This document shows positions 18,484 through 29,764 of a stretch of 64,000 bases of DNA, piece by piece. Made by a program: the position numbers and the translations under genes. The notes below the pieces were generated by a model. That model worked only from the letters and a program-made list of their open reading frames with translations, made no database searches and had not been told where the DNA came from. Each line of letters begins with the position of its first letter. Within the stretch, counting starts at the first letter, position 1. This DNA is from Phytoactinopolyspora halophila (GTDB lineage: Bacteria > Actinomycetota > Actinomycetes > Jiangellales > Jiangellaceae), in assembly GCF_003287285.1 (NCBI RefSeq), contig NZ_QMIG01000016.1, forward strand, positions 56,191 through 120,190. The letters are read 5' to 3'.

Positions 18484-20097
18484 GTGTCGCGAAGCTCGTC
18501 CCGTTCCAAGTACGCCCGGATCTTCGAGCTGCCGCCCGTACAAGAGCTTGTGATGCGAGGTCGTGAAACCGGCTCGGTGCATGCACAGGAGGTACGTGCC
18601 GCATGCGAGGCGGCGAACCTTCCGATGAAGGAGAGCCGCCTCGTCGTTGAGCATTTGAAGACTTCAGGTATTACTGTCGAGATAGCGGCCGAGGATTCGC
18701 GGGGCAATGGCAAGCGGGTCATGGCTGCTGCGTCTCGGCGAGTGTCGACGACGGCGACCGCACCAGCGGACAAGGAACCCAAGCAGCCAGCGAAGAAGAG
18801 CGAGGGATCTGTGAAGACTGCGGTGAAGAATACCCCGACGGCAGCAGTTGATGACGAGCCCTCTGACGCGGCGGAGGCCGATGTGCTGGACGAAGCGGTC
18901 GCCGCGCCGAAGGACGCAGGCACCGCGAAGAAGTCGGCCCGCAAGAAGGACCCGGATCCGGTTGCCGAGGTCGAGGCAGAGGATCTCGTGGTTCCCGACG
19001 AAGACGTGGAAGATCCGGATCCGGAGGTCGTCGCCGAAGACGACGAGGTAGAGGACGAGGTCGAGCTGACCGTTTCTCCCGCGCTCCCCGACGGCCCGGA
19101 GCCCAGCGAGCTCACGGACGAGGGCTTCGTCCTGTCCGAGGAAGACGACACGGACGAGCCCGAGCAGCAGGTGGCCGTCGCGGGCGCCACGGCGGATCCG
19201 GTCAAGGATTACCTCAAGCAGATCGGTAAGGTCCCGCTGCTCAACGCCGAGCAGGAGGTGGAGCTCGCCAAGCGAATCGAGGCGGGGCTGTTCGCCGAAG
19301 AGAAGCTGGCCAACGAGTCCTCGGACATGGACGGCAAGCTCAAGAGCGAGATGAAGTGGATCGCCGAGGACGGCCGGCGAGCCAAGAGTCACCTCCTCGA
19401 GGCGAACCTGCGGCTGGTGGTGTCGCTGGCGAAGCGCTACACCGGCCGGGGCATGTTGTTCCTGGACCTGATCCAAGAGGGAAACCTCGGCTTGATCCGG
19501 GCGGTCGAGAAGTTCGACTACACCAAGGGCTACAAGTTCTCCACGTATGCGACGTGGTGGATTCGCCAGGCGATCACGCGGGCGATGGCGGATCAGGCGC
19601 GCACCATCCGGATTCCGGTGCACATGGTCGAGGTCATCAACAAGCTCGCCCGGGTGCAGCGGCAGATGCTGCAGGACCTAGGCCGCGAACCGACGCCTGA
19701 GGAGCTGGCGAAAGAGCTCGACATGACCCCGGAGAAGGTCGTCGAGGTTCAAAAGTACGGCCGGGAACCGATCTCCTTGCACACGCCGCTGGGCGAGGAC
19801 GGCGACAGCGAGTTCGGGGATCTCATCGAAGACTCCGAAGCGATCGTGCCGGCAGAGGCCGTGTCGTTCACGTTGCTGCAAGAGCAGCTGCACGCGGTGC
19901 TGGACACGCTGTCCGAGCGCGAGGCCGGTGTGGTGTCGATGAGGTTTGGGCTCACCGACGGACAGCCGAAGACGCTGGACGAGATTGGCAAGGTTTACGG
20001 CGTGACCCGGGAGCGGATCCGCCAGATCGAGAGCAAGACGATGAGCAAGCTTCGGCACCCGTCGCGTTCGCAGGTCTTGCGCGACTACCTGGGCTGA
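18484..20097 (+). CDS. sigA: Principal RNA polymerase sigma factor (HrdB/SigA)
   Basis: A GTG at 18484 follows GAGAGG and gives 537 residues. The N-terminal 65 residues form a small helical domain, followed by about 170 residues rich in Lys/Ala and then Asp/Glu, typical of actinobacterial HrdB/SigA. Region 1.2 starts near 238 ([16 protein letters not shown]). Region 2 includes [36 protein letters not shown] and [13 protein letters not shown]. Region 3 has [13 protein letters not shown], and region 4 ends with [20 protein letters not shown] and VLRDYLG. It directs housekeeping transcription. The leader contains a tandem GAAGCCAGT repeat (18449-18467). Confidence 0.96.
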   Translation: MSRSSSRSKYARIFELPPVQELVMRGRETGSVHAQEVRAACEAANLPMKESRLVVEHLKTSGITVEIAAEDSRGNGKRVMAAASRRVSTTATAPADKEPKQPAKKSEGSVKTAVKNTPTAAVDDEPSDAAEADVLDEAVAAPKDAGTAKKSARKKDPDPVAEVEAEDLVVPDEDVEDPDPEVVAEDDEVEDEVELTVSPALPDGPEPSELTDEGFVLSEEDDTDEPEQQVAVAGATADPVKDYLKQIGKVPLLNAEQEVELAKRIEAGLFAEEKLANESSDMDGKLKSEMKWIAEDGRRAKSHLLEANLRLVVSLAKRYTGRGMLFLDLIQEGNLGLIRAVEKFDYTKGYKFSTYATWWIRQAITRAMADQARTIRIPVHMVEVINKLARVQRQMLQDLGREPTPEELAKELDMTPEKVVEVQKYGREPISLHTPLGEDGDSEFGDLIEDSEAIVPAEAVSFTLLQEQLHAVLDTLSEREAGVVSMRFGLTDGQPKTLDEIGKVYGVTRERIRQIESKTMSKLRHPSRSQVLRDYLG

Positions 20098-20168
20098 TCG
20101 GAGCCGACGAGACGGGACGGGGCGTGCTCGGGACGCCGTCATGGCCGGCACGGCCGTAGGTGGTGAGG

Positions 20169-20774
20169 ATGAGTTCGCCTGGTGACATCGAGCGGCGACG
20201 GACGCCCGGTCTCATCGGTTTGGTGATCCCGGTGCTGGTGCTTGCCGCGTCGATGTGGGTCCTCGAGATCGTCGACGCGTTACCCGGGCTGGATCTCGAT
20301 CGATATGGCATCCAGCCACGCAGCGCCGAGGGTCTGGTGGGCGTGGTTGCCGCGCCCGTGCTGCACGGCGGCTTCGATCATCTGATCGCGAACACGGGTG
20401 CGTTCCTGCTGCTGGGATCGCTCGTCGCGGTGACGACGAGGATGTTCTGGCCGGTAACGATCGGCGTGACGCTGCTCGGGGGCCTGGCCACGTGGTTGAC
20501 GGCGGCGTCGAATACGAACCACATCGGTGCCAGCGGGCTGGTTTACGGTTTCGCCGCGTTCCTCGTGGCCTGGGGCCTGCTGACACGCAAGGTCGTGAAC
20601 ATCCTGGTGGCCGTCGTCGTGGTGATCATGTACGGCGGCATCGTTGTGGGTTTGTTACCCGGCCAGCCCGGAATCTCGTGGCAGGGCCACCTGTTCGGAG
20701 CGGTGGCTGGTGTGGTGATGGCGTACGTCATGCGCCAGCGCCACGGTACGGCCGCCGTGGCACGACGGGTGTAG
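20169..20774 (+). CDS. Rhomboid family intramembrane serine protease
   Basis: About 201 residues from ATG 20169 (in-frame GTGs at 20160 and 20163 are alternatives) form a six-helix membrane protein. The catalytic dyad is visible as Ser in GASGLVYG (helix 4) and His in WQGHLFGAVAGVV (helix 6). An HGGFDHLIANTGAFLLLG segment matches the HxxxN oxyanion region of the family. It cleaves transmembrane substrates within the membrane; the substrate here is unknown. It follows sigA on the same strand with 71 bases between. Confidence 0.92.
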   Translation: MSSPGDIERRRTPGLIGLVIPVLVLAASMWVLEIVDALPGLDLDRYGIQPRSAEGLVGVVAAPVLHGGFDHLIANTGAFLLLGSLVAVTTRMFWPVTIGVTLLGGLATWLTAASNTNHIGASGLVYGFAAFLVAWGLLTRKVVNILVAVVVVIMYGGIVVGLLPGQPGISWQGHLFGAVAGVVMAYVMRQRHGTAAVARRV

Positions 20775-20940
20775 GGCCCGTCGACGGATACGGGTGTGAG
20801 CCCGTCAGGGATATAAGTCCCGTCTGGGTGATGCGTCCACTTCTCAGCTGTGGAGTGTGGGTGCGTGCGCTTCTCGGCTGTGGGAGCCAGCTCGTCCCGC
20901 GTCGTTCCGCCGGGCAGCTGCCGGAGAACCGGGGAGCCGA

Positions 20941-20967
20941 CCGCCAGCTGACACCTCCAGCTGGCGG
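20941..20967. terminator. Hairpin between convergent rhomboid and DUF7455 genes
   Basis: CCGCCAGCTG and CAGCTGGCGG form a 10-bp perfect stem with a 7-base loop, 166 bases after the rhomboid stop and 20 bases past the DUF7455 stop on the other strand. There is no clear T tract. Terminator is the likely role. Confidence 0.5.
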
Positions 20968-20987
20968 CCCGCCTCACGGCGAGGCTG

Positions 20988-21197
20988 TCACCCGGGCGGC
21001 TCGGTCTCGTTGAGGCGGGCCGTCTCGTCGTGCCACTCGATGGCCATCGGCCGGAGCTTGGGCTCGTGCTTCCGGCCATGGTGACCACAGAACAACAGCT
21101 CACCTTGATCGAGAACCGCACGGATGTAGGCCTGGGCGCCGCAGCTGTCGCAGCGGTCAGCAACGTTCAACGGCTTGGTCGCGAGACTAGCTGTCAC
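20988..21197 (-). CDS. DUF7455 small zinc-ribbon-like protein
   Basis: A GTG start at 21197 sits behind an AGGAAGG ribosome site and gives 69 residues. The sequence shows two metal-ligand pairs, CDSC and CGHH (DRCDSCGAQAYIRAV, then LLFCGHHGRKHEP), so one zinc site is probable. The protein family is widespread in actinobacteria and of unknown function. It is divergent from parE. An ATG ten codons further upstream is possible, but it lacks a ribosome site. Confidence 0.75.
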   Translation of the reverse strand: MTASLATKPLNVADRCDSCGAQAYIRAVLDQGELLFCGHHGRKHEPKLRPMAIEWHDETARLNETEPPG

Positions 21198-21565
21198 TTT
21201 CGCGCACCTTCCTGATCGATGGGCCACCGCCGAGCGATGGTCATGTCGTGCATCCGTACAAACATCTCACCATCGGAATCCGTTCCCGCCATCACGCAAC
21301 GGGCCGGGTTCGCTCTACGCGTACAGGATGCCCGGTGACTCTGGTCACACGGATCAGGCGTCATTGCCGAGCCGAGGCCGGGATCAACGAGAATCCCGGC
21401 GCCCCGCATTGTGACATCGTTCGTCTGATATGGCACGTCGATCACGTTATGCCTCCGTCGGATCGGGCGTGGCACGTGAACCTCGTCGGTGTGGCCGACT
21501 ATGCTGGCGGCGCTGATGCATGGTCGGATGCATCCGGAACAGTCCAGGTGAGGAGGGCTCACGCA
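21198..21565. other. Divergent intergenic region upstream of parE
   Basis: These 368 bases separate DUF7455 and parE. The parE frame stays open through most of the stretch, but it lacks family residues and a ribosome site until 21550. A possible -10 (TATGCT, 21500-21505) lies near the parE end and a Crp-like palindrome lies near the middle. No other gene is evident. Confidence 0.5.
21334..21349. promoter_or_regulatory. Crp/GlxR-like palindrome
   Basis: G-GTGA-CTCTGG-TCAC-A matches TGTGA-N6-TCACA in all positions but the first. It lies about 137 bases upstream of the DUF7455 start and about 217 bases upstream of the parE start. The match is by eye only and no Crp gene is in the window. Confidence 0.35.
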
Positions 21566-23665
21566 GTGACGGCTCAACCAGCCGGTACCCGTAGCCAGGG
21601 CAGTGATTACACCGCACGCCACCTATCGGTCCTGGAAGGCTTGGAGGCGGTGCGCAAGCGGCCGGGTATGTACATCGGGTCCACCGACTCACGTGGGCTG
21701 ATGCATTGCCTCTGGGAGATCATCGACAACGCGGTGGACGAGGCGCTGGCTGGTCATTGTGACCGGGTCGAGGTGCTCTTGCGCGCCGACGGCGCCGCGG
21801 AGATCCGCGACAACGGGCGCGGCATTCCGATCGACCGGCACAGCCGTTCTGGCCTGTCGGGCGTCGAGGTGGTCTTCACCAAGCTGCATGCCGGCGGCAA
21901 GTTCGGCGGCGGCTCCTACGCGGCCACTGGCGGCCTGCACGGTGTCGGGGCCAGCGTGGTCAACGCGCTCTCGGCACGGCTCGACGTCGAGGTGGACCGG
22001 GACGGCCGGACCCACGCGATGTCGTTTCGTCGCGGTGAACCGGGAACGTTCTCCGGTGACGGCCCGGACGCCGGCTTCGAACCGTTCACCGACCATTCCG
22101 AACTGCGCGTGATCGGCAAGACGGCGAAGCGCGCGTCGGGCACGCGTGTGAAGTTCTGGGCCGATCCGCAGATCTTCCTCGACGAGGCCGAATATGCCTG
22201 GGACGAGCTGCTCTCGCGGGCCCGGCAGACGTCGTACCTGATCCCGGGTCTGGAGCTGGTGATCCGCGACGAGCGTGGCGAGGCCGCCGTGGAGGAGAAG
22301 TTCCGCCACGACGGCGGCATCAGCGAGTTCGTGGAGTACTTGAGTCCGGGCGCTCCCGTCACGGACGTCTTGCGGTTGACCGGGCAGGACACGTTTCGTG
22401 AGACGGTGCCGGTGCTGGACGAGGACGGTCAGCTTATCTCCAAGGACACCGAGCGCACCTGCGAGGTCGACATCGCTTTGCGCTGGGATGGCGGCTACGA
22501 CACCGTCTCGCGATCGTTCGTCAATGTCATCGCCACGCCCAAGGGCGGCACGCATGTCACGGGCTTCGAGCAGGGTCTGGTCAAGGCGCTGCGGGAGCAG
22601 GTGAAGGCCAACGCGCGGCGGTTGAAGGCGGGCAATGACAAGATCGAAAAGGATGACGTCCTCGAAGGGCTGACTTCCGTCGTCACCGTACGGCTGGACG
22701 AGCCACAGTTCGAGGGCCAGACGAAGGAGGTCTTGGGGACCTCGGCGGTGCGCACGATCGTGGCCGGTGTGGTGGAGCGGGAGATGAAGGCCTTTCTCAC
22801 GTCCACCAAACGCGCGACGAAGCCGCAGGCGTCGGCCGTGCTGGAGAAGGTGGTCTCCGCCGCCAAGGCGAGGGTGGCCGCGCGGCTGCACAAGGAGACC
22901 GTGCGCCGCAAGAATGCCCTCGAAACGAGCACCATGCCCACCAAGCTGGTCGATTGCCGGTCCACTAGCCTCGATCGGTCCGAGCTTTTCATCGTCGAGG
23001 GTGATTCGGCGCTCGGTACTGGCCGGTCCGCGCGGGACGCGGAGTATCAGGCGCTGCTGCCGATCCGGGGCAAGATCCTGAACGTGCAGAAGGCGTCGGT
23101 CGGCGACATGCTCAAGAACGCCGAGTGTGCCTCGATCATCCAGGTGGTCGGCGCGGGTTCGGGCCGCACGTTCGATATCGAACAGGCCCGTTACGGCAAG
23201 GTGATCTTGATGGTGGATGCCGACGTCGACGGCGCGCACATCCGTACCTTGTTGATCACGCTGTTCTTCCGGTACATGCGGCCCTTCGTCGAGGCAGGGC
23301 GGTTGTTCGCCGCCGTGCCACCACTGCACCGGATCGAGCTGATCAACCCGAAGAAGGGCCAGGAGAAGTACATCTACACCTACACCGATGCCGAGCTGCA
23401 CCGGGTCACGCTCGACCTGCAGCGCAAGGGCGTACGGTGGAAGGAACCGCCGCAACGCTACAAGGGGCTGGGTGAGATGGATCCGGATCAGCTGGCCGAG
23501 ACGACGATGGATCCGCGCCACCGGCGGTTGCGCCGGATCACGGCGACGGACGCTGAAGCCGCGGAGCGGATGTTCGAGCTGCTGATGGGTAACGATGTGG
23601 CGCCGCGCAAGGAGTTCATCATCGCCGGGGCGGCCGAGCTCGACCGCGATCGCATCGACGCATAG
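21566..23665 (+). CDS. parE: Topoisomerase IV (type IIA) subunit B
   Basis: This 699-residue protein starts at GTG 21566 behind AGGAGGG. The GHKL ATPase part shows LEGLEAVRKRPGMYIGST, IIDNAVDEALAGH, IRDNGRGIPIDRH and GGLHGVGASVVNALS. The TOPRIM part has IVEGDSALGTGRSARDAEYQ and VDADVDGAHIRTLLI (the DxDxDGxH metal site). The end contains PQRYKGLGEMDPDQL. Assignment to ParE rather than GyrB rests on the location next to sigA and near a GyrA-like protein without a clear GyrA box, as in Streptomyces. It unlinks daughter chromosomes with ParC. Confidence 0.87.
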   Translation: MTAQPAGTRSQGSDYTARHLSVLEGLEAVRKRPGMYIGSTDSRGLMHCLWEIIDNAVDEALAGHCDRVEVLLRADGAAEIRDNGRGIPIDRHSRSGLSGVEVVFTKLHAGGKFGGGSYAATGGLHGVGASVVNALSARLDVEVDRDGRTHAMSFRRGEPGTFSGDGPDAGFEPFTDHSELRVIGKTAKRASGTRVKFWADPQIFLDEAEYAWDELLSRARQTSYLIPGLELVIRDERGEAAVEEKFRHDGGISEFVEYLSPGAPVTDVLRLTGQDTFRETVPVLDEDGQLISKDTERTCEVDIALRWDGGYDTVSRSFVNVIATPKGGTHVTGFEQGLVKALREQVKANARRLKAGNDKIEKDDVLEGLTSVVTVRLDEPQFEGQTKEVLGTSAVRTIVAGVVEREMKAFLTSTKRATKPQASAVLEKVVSAAKARVAARLHKETVRRKNALETSTMPTKLVDCRSTSLDRSELFIVEGDSALGTGRSARDAEYQALLPIRGKILNVQKASVGDMLKNAECASIIQVVGAGSGRTFDIEQARYGKVILMVDADVDGAHIRTLLITLFFRYMRPFVEAGRLFAAVPPLHRIELINPKKGQEKYIYTYTDAELHRVTLDLQRKGVRWKEPPQRYKGLGEMDPDQLAETTMDPRHRRLRRITATDAEAAERMFELLMGNDVAPRKEFIIAGAAELDRDRIDA

Positions 23666-23709
23666 GCAGGGCGGCTTCGTCGAGCGAGGGTTCAGTTAAG
23701 CTGACCCCG

Positions 23710-24387
23710 ATGGTGTCGAAGATCTTCCTGCTCGTGCACGCGCCGCTGCTCGGCCCGGCCACGTGGGAACTCGTTCGCCGCGAGCTCGGCCGGGCGGGTC
23801 ACACGGTGGTGGTCCCGGACCTGCGCGGGTGCCTGATTCCGCCGCAGGGATGGTGGGATCGGGCCGCGGATGCGGCCGTGCGCGACGTGCCGGAGCCTCC
23901 CGACGTCGTCGTCGGTCACTCGGGCGCGGGCACCGTGCTGCCACTCGTCGCTCACCGGGCGGGCGCGCGTCGGGTGGTGTTCGCCGATGCGGCGATCCCC
24001 GCCGAGTCCGGCGTGACGCGGCCGTCGGAGCAGATGCGCGAGCTCATCCGTTCGCTGGCAGCCGGGGACGGCCAGCTGCCGCCATGGTCGCGGTGGTGGG
24101 GCCGGGGCGTGATGGAAGAGCTCGTACCGGACCAGGACACCCGCCAGGCGATCGAGGCCGAACAGGTGCGGCTGCCGGCGAACTTCTATGACGAGGACGT
24201 GCCCGTGCCCGACGAGTGGGGTAGCGACGTCCATTACGTGCAGCTCAGTCCCGCGTACGACGAGGACGCGGCGATGGCGGCCGAACGCGGCTGGACCGTG
24301 ACGAAGCTGCCGGGCCTTCATCTGGACATCGTGCGCCGGCCCGGCGACGTCGCAGCAGCGCTGGAGCGTGTGGCCGCGTCGCGGTGA
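23710..24387 (+). CDS. Alpha/beta hydrolase
   Basis: This is a 225-residue cytoplasmic protein with alpha/beta-hydrolase motifs: an opening strand and oxyanion region (FLLVHAPLLGPATWELV), VVPDLRG, the nucleophile elbow GHSGAG, an acidic residue in the DEW/DED region, and a late His in GLHLDIV. The substrate cannot be predicted. It is short for the family and has only a small lid. It lies 44 bases behind parE on the same strand and ends before a shared terminator hairpin. Confidence 0.75.
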   Translation: MVSKIFLLVHAPLLGPATWELVRRELGRAGHTVVVPDLRGCLIPPQGWWDRAADAAVRDVPEPPDVVVGHSGAGTVLPLVAHRAGARRVVFADAAIPAESGVTRPSEQMRELIRSLAAGDGQLPPWSRWWGRGVMEELVPDQDTRQAIEAEQVRLPANFYDEDVPVPDEWGSDVHYVQLSPAYDEDAAMAAERGWTVTKLPGLHLDIVRRPGDVAAALERVAASR

Positions 24388-24414
24388 TCCTTGACCTCGC
24401 CAGGTGGCGGAGGC

Positions 24415-24453
24415 CCCTGCGCTCGCCCAGGTGACCGAGGGGCGAGCGCAGGG
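24415..24453. terminator. Bidirectional terminator hairpin
   Basis: CCCTGCGCTCGCCC (24415-24428) and GGGCGAGCGCAGGG (24440-24453) form a perfect 14-bp stem with an 11-base loop. It lies midway between the convergent hydrolase and carbonic anhydrase stops. Confidence 0.75.
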
Positions 24454-24491
24454 CGCGCGAGACGAGCCCGTGCTCGCCCCCTCGATCGTGG

Positions 24492-24998
24492 TCAGGCCGC
24501 AGGTTCCAGCCGACCCGTGGCGACATCGTAGATGAACCCGCCAACGGCGATTCCGGGCGGCAGGAACGGCCATGACCGGATCTTCTGCGTGTCGTTCTCC
24601 AGTGTCTGACGTTGGTCGGCAACCAGGCCGAAATCGAGGCTGCGGACATCGACGCCGGACGCGGTTTCGATGGTCTCGATCACCTGATCACGGGTCGCGC
24701 TGGCCATCTTGCAGTTGGTGTGTGCCACCACCATGATCCGCTCCACGCCGAGGAGATGGGCTCCGAGCACCAGGGTGCGCAGCACGTCCTCGGTGACACG
24801 CGCGCCCGCATTGCGGATGATCTTGGCGTCGCCAGGATTCAGTCCCAGCATGGCCAGCGGATCGATGCGCGAATCCATGCACGTCACGACCGCCAGGCCG
24901 CGCGCGGCACGCGCCTGGAGGCCGTGCAGATCGAATGTTTGCGCGTAGGCGTCGTTGGCGGCAAGGACGTCGTCGAACGATGTGTGCTCGTTATTCAC
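24492..24998 (-). CDS. Beta-carbonic anhydrase
   Basis: A GTG start at 24998 behind GGAGGG gives 168 residues. The zinc ligands of the beta class are visible: Cys in VVTCMDSRIDP (with the Asp-Arg pair) and His and Cys in VVAHTNCKM, with RNAGARVTEDVLRTL between. The enzyme interconverts CO2 and bicarbonate. Its start overlaps the parC stop by eight bases, so it is probably translated from the parC transcript. No signal peptide is seen, so it is cytoplasmic. Confidence 0.92.
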   Translation of the reverse strand: MNNEHTSFDDVLAANDAYAQTFDLHGLQARAARGLAVVTCMDSRIDPLAMLGLNPGDAKIIRNAGARVTEDVLRTLVLGAHLLGVERIMVVAHTNCKMASATRDQVIETIETASGVDVRSLDFGLVADQRQTLENDTQKIRSWPFLPPGIAVGGFIYDVATGRLEPAA

Positions 24999-27459
24999 CG
25001 GACCCTCCAGACGGCGTGACGGGACCACTGATGCAGGCGATCGGTTGCGCCGCCGGTGTCCCCGAACCGTCCCGGCGGCCTGGCTCGTCCGGCAGGTCGA
25101 CGGGAACGCCACTCGGGGCGGCGGCTCGTGGCGGGGCCGGACCGGCCCACGCGACGATCAGAGAGTCCTCACCTTTGAGGAACCGATGGCAGCGTACGCC
25201 GCCGGTGGCGCGGCCCTTCGCCGGGTACTCCGAATAGGGAGTGACCTTGACCGTTCCGGTCTGCGTGCCGGGCAACGCCGACGACGAACCAGCCACCGTC
25301 ACCACGCTGGCCTCGACCTGCGGATCCACGGCTCCGAAGTACACGACCCGCGCCTCCTGGTTGAGCTTGATGCCGGCCACACCCGCACCGGAGCGCCCCT
25401 GCGCGCGCACCAGGCTGGCGGAGAAATGCAGCAGCTGCGCCTCGGACGAGATGAACACGAGATCTTCCTCGCCGGTGCGCAACTGCACGGCGCCGACGAC
25501 GCGGTCGCCGTCATCCAGGCGGATGACGTCCCAGGAGTCCTTGTTGGACGGGTGTTCCGGTGCCACCCGCTTGACCACACCACGTTCGGTACCCAGGGCC
25601 AGGCCGGGGGAGTCGGGGTCGAGCGTGGCCAGGCACAAGATGCGTTCGCCTTCGTCCAGCTCGATGAACTCCTTCACCGGCGCGCCTCCGGCCAGCGTGG
25701 GTGACGCGGTGGGTGGCAGCGCCGGCAGTTCGAGCGCGGAGATCCGGATGACCCGTCCCGCGTTCGTCACGGCGGCGACCTCGCCACGAGCGGTCCCGGG
25801 AACGCTGGAAACGATGAGGTCGTGCTTGGCTCGTTTGTCGCCCGGCACCAGCGGATCGTCCCCGGCGGTGCGGGCCAGCAGGCCGGTGGAGGAGAGCAGC
25901 ACCTGGCACGGGTCGTCCGCGACTTCCAGCGCCGAGGCGGGCTGGCGGGTGGCGGGCGTGCCGGAGTCTTCCAGCAGGACCGTGCGGCGGGGCGTGGCGT
26001 GTGCCGCGGCGACCTCGGCGAGCTCGTTCGACACGACCTCGCGCATCCGCTGCGGGTCGTCGAGCATCTCGGTGAGCTCGGCGATGGTGCGGCGCAGGTC
26101 CTCGGCTTCCTTGTCGAGTTCCAGGCGATCGTACTTGGTAAGCCGGCGAAGCGGGGTGTCCAGGATGTACCGGGCCTGGATCTCGGAGAGATCGAAGATC
26201 TGCATCAGCCGGTCACGCGCGGCGGTGGAGTCGTCCGACGAGCGGATGACGGCGATGACTTCGTCGATGTCGAGCAGCGCGACGAGCAGGCCGTCGACGA
26301 GATGCAGCCGGTCGGCGGCCTTCTTTCGCCGGAACTCGCTGCGTCGCCGCACGACGTCGAGACGATGGTCGATGAAGACTTGGAGCAGCTCTCTGAGGCC
26401 CATGGTCCGCGGCTGGCCGTTGACCAGCGCGACGTTGTTCATGGAGAACGAGTCCTCCAGCGGCGTGAGCCGGTAGAGCTCCTCCAGTACCGCCTCGGGC
26501 ACGAAGCCGCTCTTGAGCTCGACGACCAGCCGCAGGCTGGTGTTGCGGTCGGTGTAGTCGACGACGTCGGCCACGCCGGACAGCTTCTTGTTCTTCACCA
26601 GGTCGACGATGCGCTCGCGGATCCGCTCGGGTCCCACCATGTACGGAAGCTCGGTGATGACGATTCCCTTGCGGCGTGCGGTGATGTTCTCGATGCGCGC
26701 CGTCGCCCGTGTCTTGAAGGCACCGCGGCCGGTCTCGTAGGCGTCGCGGATGCCGTCCAGGCCCACGATGCGACCGCCCGTGGGCAGGTCCGGCCCCGGC
26801 ACGAAGCGCATGAGGTCGTCCAGGGTGGCGTCGGGATGGGCGATCAGGTGCCGGGTGGCCTCGATCACTTCACCGAGGTTGTGCGGCGCCATGTTGGTAG
26901 CCATACCAACCGCGATCCCGCTTGCCCCGTTGACCAGCAAGTTCGGGAATGCCGCCGGTAGCACTTCGGGCTGCTCGAACTGGCCGTCGTAGTTCGGCAC
27001 CATGTCGACGACGTTCTCGTCGAGCGTGCTCGTGAGCAGTGTCGCCGGCTCCGCCATCCGGCATTCGGTGTATCGATATGCCGCGGGGCCGGCGTCCAGG
27101 GACCCGAAGTTGCCGTGCCCGTCCACGAGCGGGACACGCATCGCCCACGGCTGGGCCATGCGAACCAGCGTGTCGTAGATGGCGGTGTCGCCGTGCGGGT
27201 GTAGCTTCCCCATGACGTCGCCGACCACGCGCCCGCACTTGACGTGGGCGCGGTCGGGCCGCAGGCCCATCTCGTGCATCTGGAACATGATGCGCCGCTG
27301 CACCGGCTTGAGGCCGTCACGGGCATCGGGAATGGCGCGGGAGTATATGACCGAGTAGGCGTACTCGAGGAAGCTTCCGCGCATCTCCTCGGAGACGTCG
27401 ACGTCGGTGATCGTCTCTTCGAAATCCTCGGGCGGGGGAGTAGTGGTTCGGCGTGCCAT
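24991..27459 (-). CDS. parC: Topoisomerase IV (type IIA) subunit A
   Basis: This 822-residue protein shows the GyrA/ParC breakage-reunion domain: [46 protein letters not shown], and the active-site tyrosine in [10 protein letters not shown] (near residue 130). [16 protein letters not shown] sequence follows (here [12 protein letters not shown]). The C-terminal part is a beta-pinwheel. I see no canonical QRRGGKG GyrA box, which supports ParC over GyrA. It pairs with parE 1.3 kb away on the other strand and overlaps the carbonic anhydrase gene. Confidence 0.88.
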   Translation of the reverse strand: MARRTTTPPPEDFEETITDVDVSEEMRGSFLEYAYSVIYSRAIPDARDGLKPVQRRIMFQMHEMGLRPDRAHVKCGRVVGDVMGKLHPHGDTAIYDTLVRMAQPWAMRVPLVDGHGNFGSLDAGPAAYRYTECRMAEPATLLTSTLDENVVDMVPNYDGQFEQPEVLPAAFPNLLVNGASGIAVGMATNMAPHNLGEVIEATRHLIAHPDATLDDLMRFVPGPDLPTGGRIVGLDGIRDAYETGRGAFKTRATARIENITARRKGIVITELPYMVGPERIRERIVDLVKNKKLSGVADVVDYTDRNTSLRLVVELKSGFVPEAVLEELYRLTPLEDSFSMNNVALVNGQPRTMGLRELLQVFIDHRLDVVRRRSEFRRKKAADRLHLVDGLLVALLDIDEVIAVIRSSDDSTAARDRLMQIFDLSEIQARYILDTPLRRLTKYDRLELDKEAEDLRRTIAELTEMLDDPQRMREVVSNELAEVAAAHATPRRTVLLEDSGTPATRQPASALEVADDPCQVLLSSTGLLARTAGDDPLVPGDKRAKHDLIVSSVPGTARGEVAAVTNAGRVIRISALELPALPPTASPTLAGGAPVKEFIELDEGERILCLATLDPDSPGLALGTERGVVKRVAPEHPSNKDSWDVIRLDDGDRVVGAVQLRTGEEDLVFISSEAQLLHFSASLVRAQGRSGAGVAGIKLNQEARVVYFGAVDPQVEASVVTVAGSSSALPGTQTGTVKVTPYSEYPAKGRATGGVRCHRFLKGEDSLIVAWAGPAPPRAAAPSGVPVDLPDEPGRRDGSGTPAAQPIACISGPVTPSGGSGE

Positions 27460-27572
27460 GCCGCCTATTCTTACGCCTCGCCCCGACGGGAGCGGACAGC
27501 GACCCGCGTCCGAGCATCATCGCCATCGCGAGGACGGGACGGTATCGATGCCGGCGGGAGCCAGCCGTGAGG

Positions 27573-28972
27573 TTATATCCGGGCGCGCGGCAGCCGGACG
27601 GCGAAGCATACGTCCCGATCGGCGTTCTCCACGCTGACGTCCCCGCCGTGCGCCCGCGCGATCTCCCGGACGATAGCCAGTCCCAGTCCCGCGCCTCCGG
27701 CGTCCCGGCTGCGGGCGTCGTCGAGCCGGGTGAACCGCTCGAAGATCCGTTCCCGATCGCCCGCGGGAACGGGCGGCCCGTCGTTGGAGACGCGCAGCTC
27801 GGCCAGCCCGTCCTGGTCGTCGCCCGGCCAGACCGCGACGCGTACCCGGGTGGACGCGTGGCGGACGCCGTTGTCGACGAGATTGCGGATCATCCGGTGG
27901 AGTGCCTCCGGATCGCCGCGGACCGTCACGGGGTCACCGGTCTCGACGGTGACCGGGACGCGGGGCTCGGGGATTGACCGCGCCGCGCTGTCGGCGATCT
28001 CGCGCAGGTCACCTGTACCGGTGGCCTCGACCGTGCGCTCGTCGAGGCGGGCGAGCATCAGCAGATCGTCGACCAGCCGCGCCATGCGTTCGACCTCCTC
28101 AAGCGCTTCGCTGGCGGTCTCGTGCGGGTCGATCCGGTCCGGGTGGGCGAGGGCGACCTCCAGCTCGGTGCGCAGTGTCGCGAGCGGGCTGCGCAGCTCG
28201 TGAGCGGCGTCGGCGACGAAGGCGCGCTGGCGAGCGGAAGCCGCTCCGAGCCGGCGGAGCATGTCGTTCAGGGTGACAGCGAGCCGGTGCAGCTCGTCAC
28301 GGGCAGCCGGAACGGGCAGGAGCCGGCCCTCACCAGTGCCGGTGATCTCCGCGGCACCGTGCCGCAGTTCCTCGACGGGGCGCAGTGTCCGGCCGGTGAT
28401 GAACCACGTCAACCCTCCTACGGCGACGGCGCATCCGGCCGTGACGCTGACGGCGGCGAGCTTGAGCAGGTCGGCCGTGCGCCGCTGTTCGGCCAGGGAG
28501 ACGGCGACGATGACGGTGTGCGGCCCGTCCGGCGAATCGGCCCGCGCGGCGACGACCCGGAACGTGTGCGTCTGGCCCAGCCGGGTGCCGGGCATCTCGA
28601 TCGCCTCGCCGGCGCGCGCGGCCGCCATGTTGGCCCCGGTGACGATCGGTGCCAGCTGGTCACCGCCGGGTGTGGAGGCGAGTACCCGGTTCTCGGCGTC
28701 GACGACCTGGGCGATCGCCGCGCCGGAACTCGGCAGCGGGTTGGTGAGCCGGTCCGCTTCGACGAGGGCGGCGATGTCGGTGGCGTGGCTGCGCGCCGAT
28801 TCGTCGAGCGCGTTGAGCAGTGTCCGCTCGAGCAGTGTCTGGGTGACGAGGCCACCGACGCCGAGCCCGAGCGTGGCGACGACCGTGGCCACGAGCGTCA
28901 GCCGGGCCCGCAACGAGAGGGTACGTCTGCGGCGGTGCGTCCACAGCCGGCGCGCCCACCGTCCCGGCGCAT

Positions 28973-28976
<4 letters not shown>
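27573..28976 (-). CDS. Sensor histidine kinase
   Basis: This is a 467-residue kinase with an N-terminal membrane helix (LTLVATVVATLGLGVGGLV), an extracytoplasmic domain, and a second helix near residue 180 (LAAVSVTAGCAVAVGGLTWF). HAMP and HisKA domains follow, with the phospho-accepting His in DAAHELRSPLATLRTELE. The ATPase domain shows NLVDNGVRHAS, SNDGPPV, ERFTRLDDARSRDAGGAGLGLAIV. It overlaps the response regulator by four bases. The OmpR-type pair lies divergent from a LolA/RseB-like gene, so an envelope-related signal is an inference. Confidence 0.9.
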
Positions 28977-29653
<677 letters not shown>

Positions 29654-29764
29654 GCGCCCAGTCTCTCGTGTCAGCGGGCGAGCGTGGTGGACCTCTCAGA
29701 CTTTTCACAGTGCCCGGAGCGCACAGTCGGGGGTAGCGGGGTCGGCGTGCAAAGGAGAGAACGC

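Noticed and set aside
21248..21565. N-terminal extension of ParE
   Set aside because: The frame is open, but the residues do not match ParE/GyrB and the only good ribosome site (AGGAGGG) is at 21550, just before GTG 21566.
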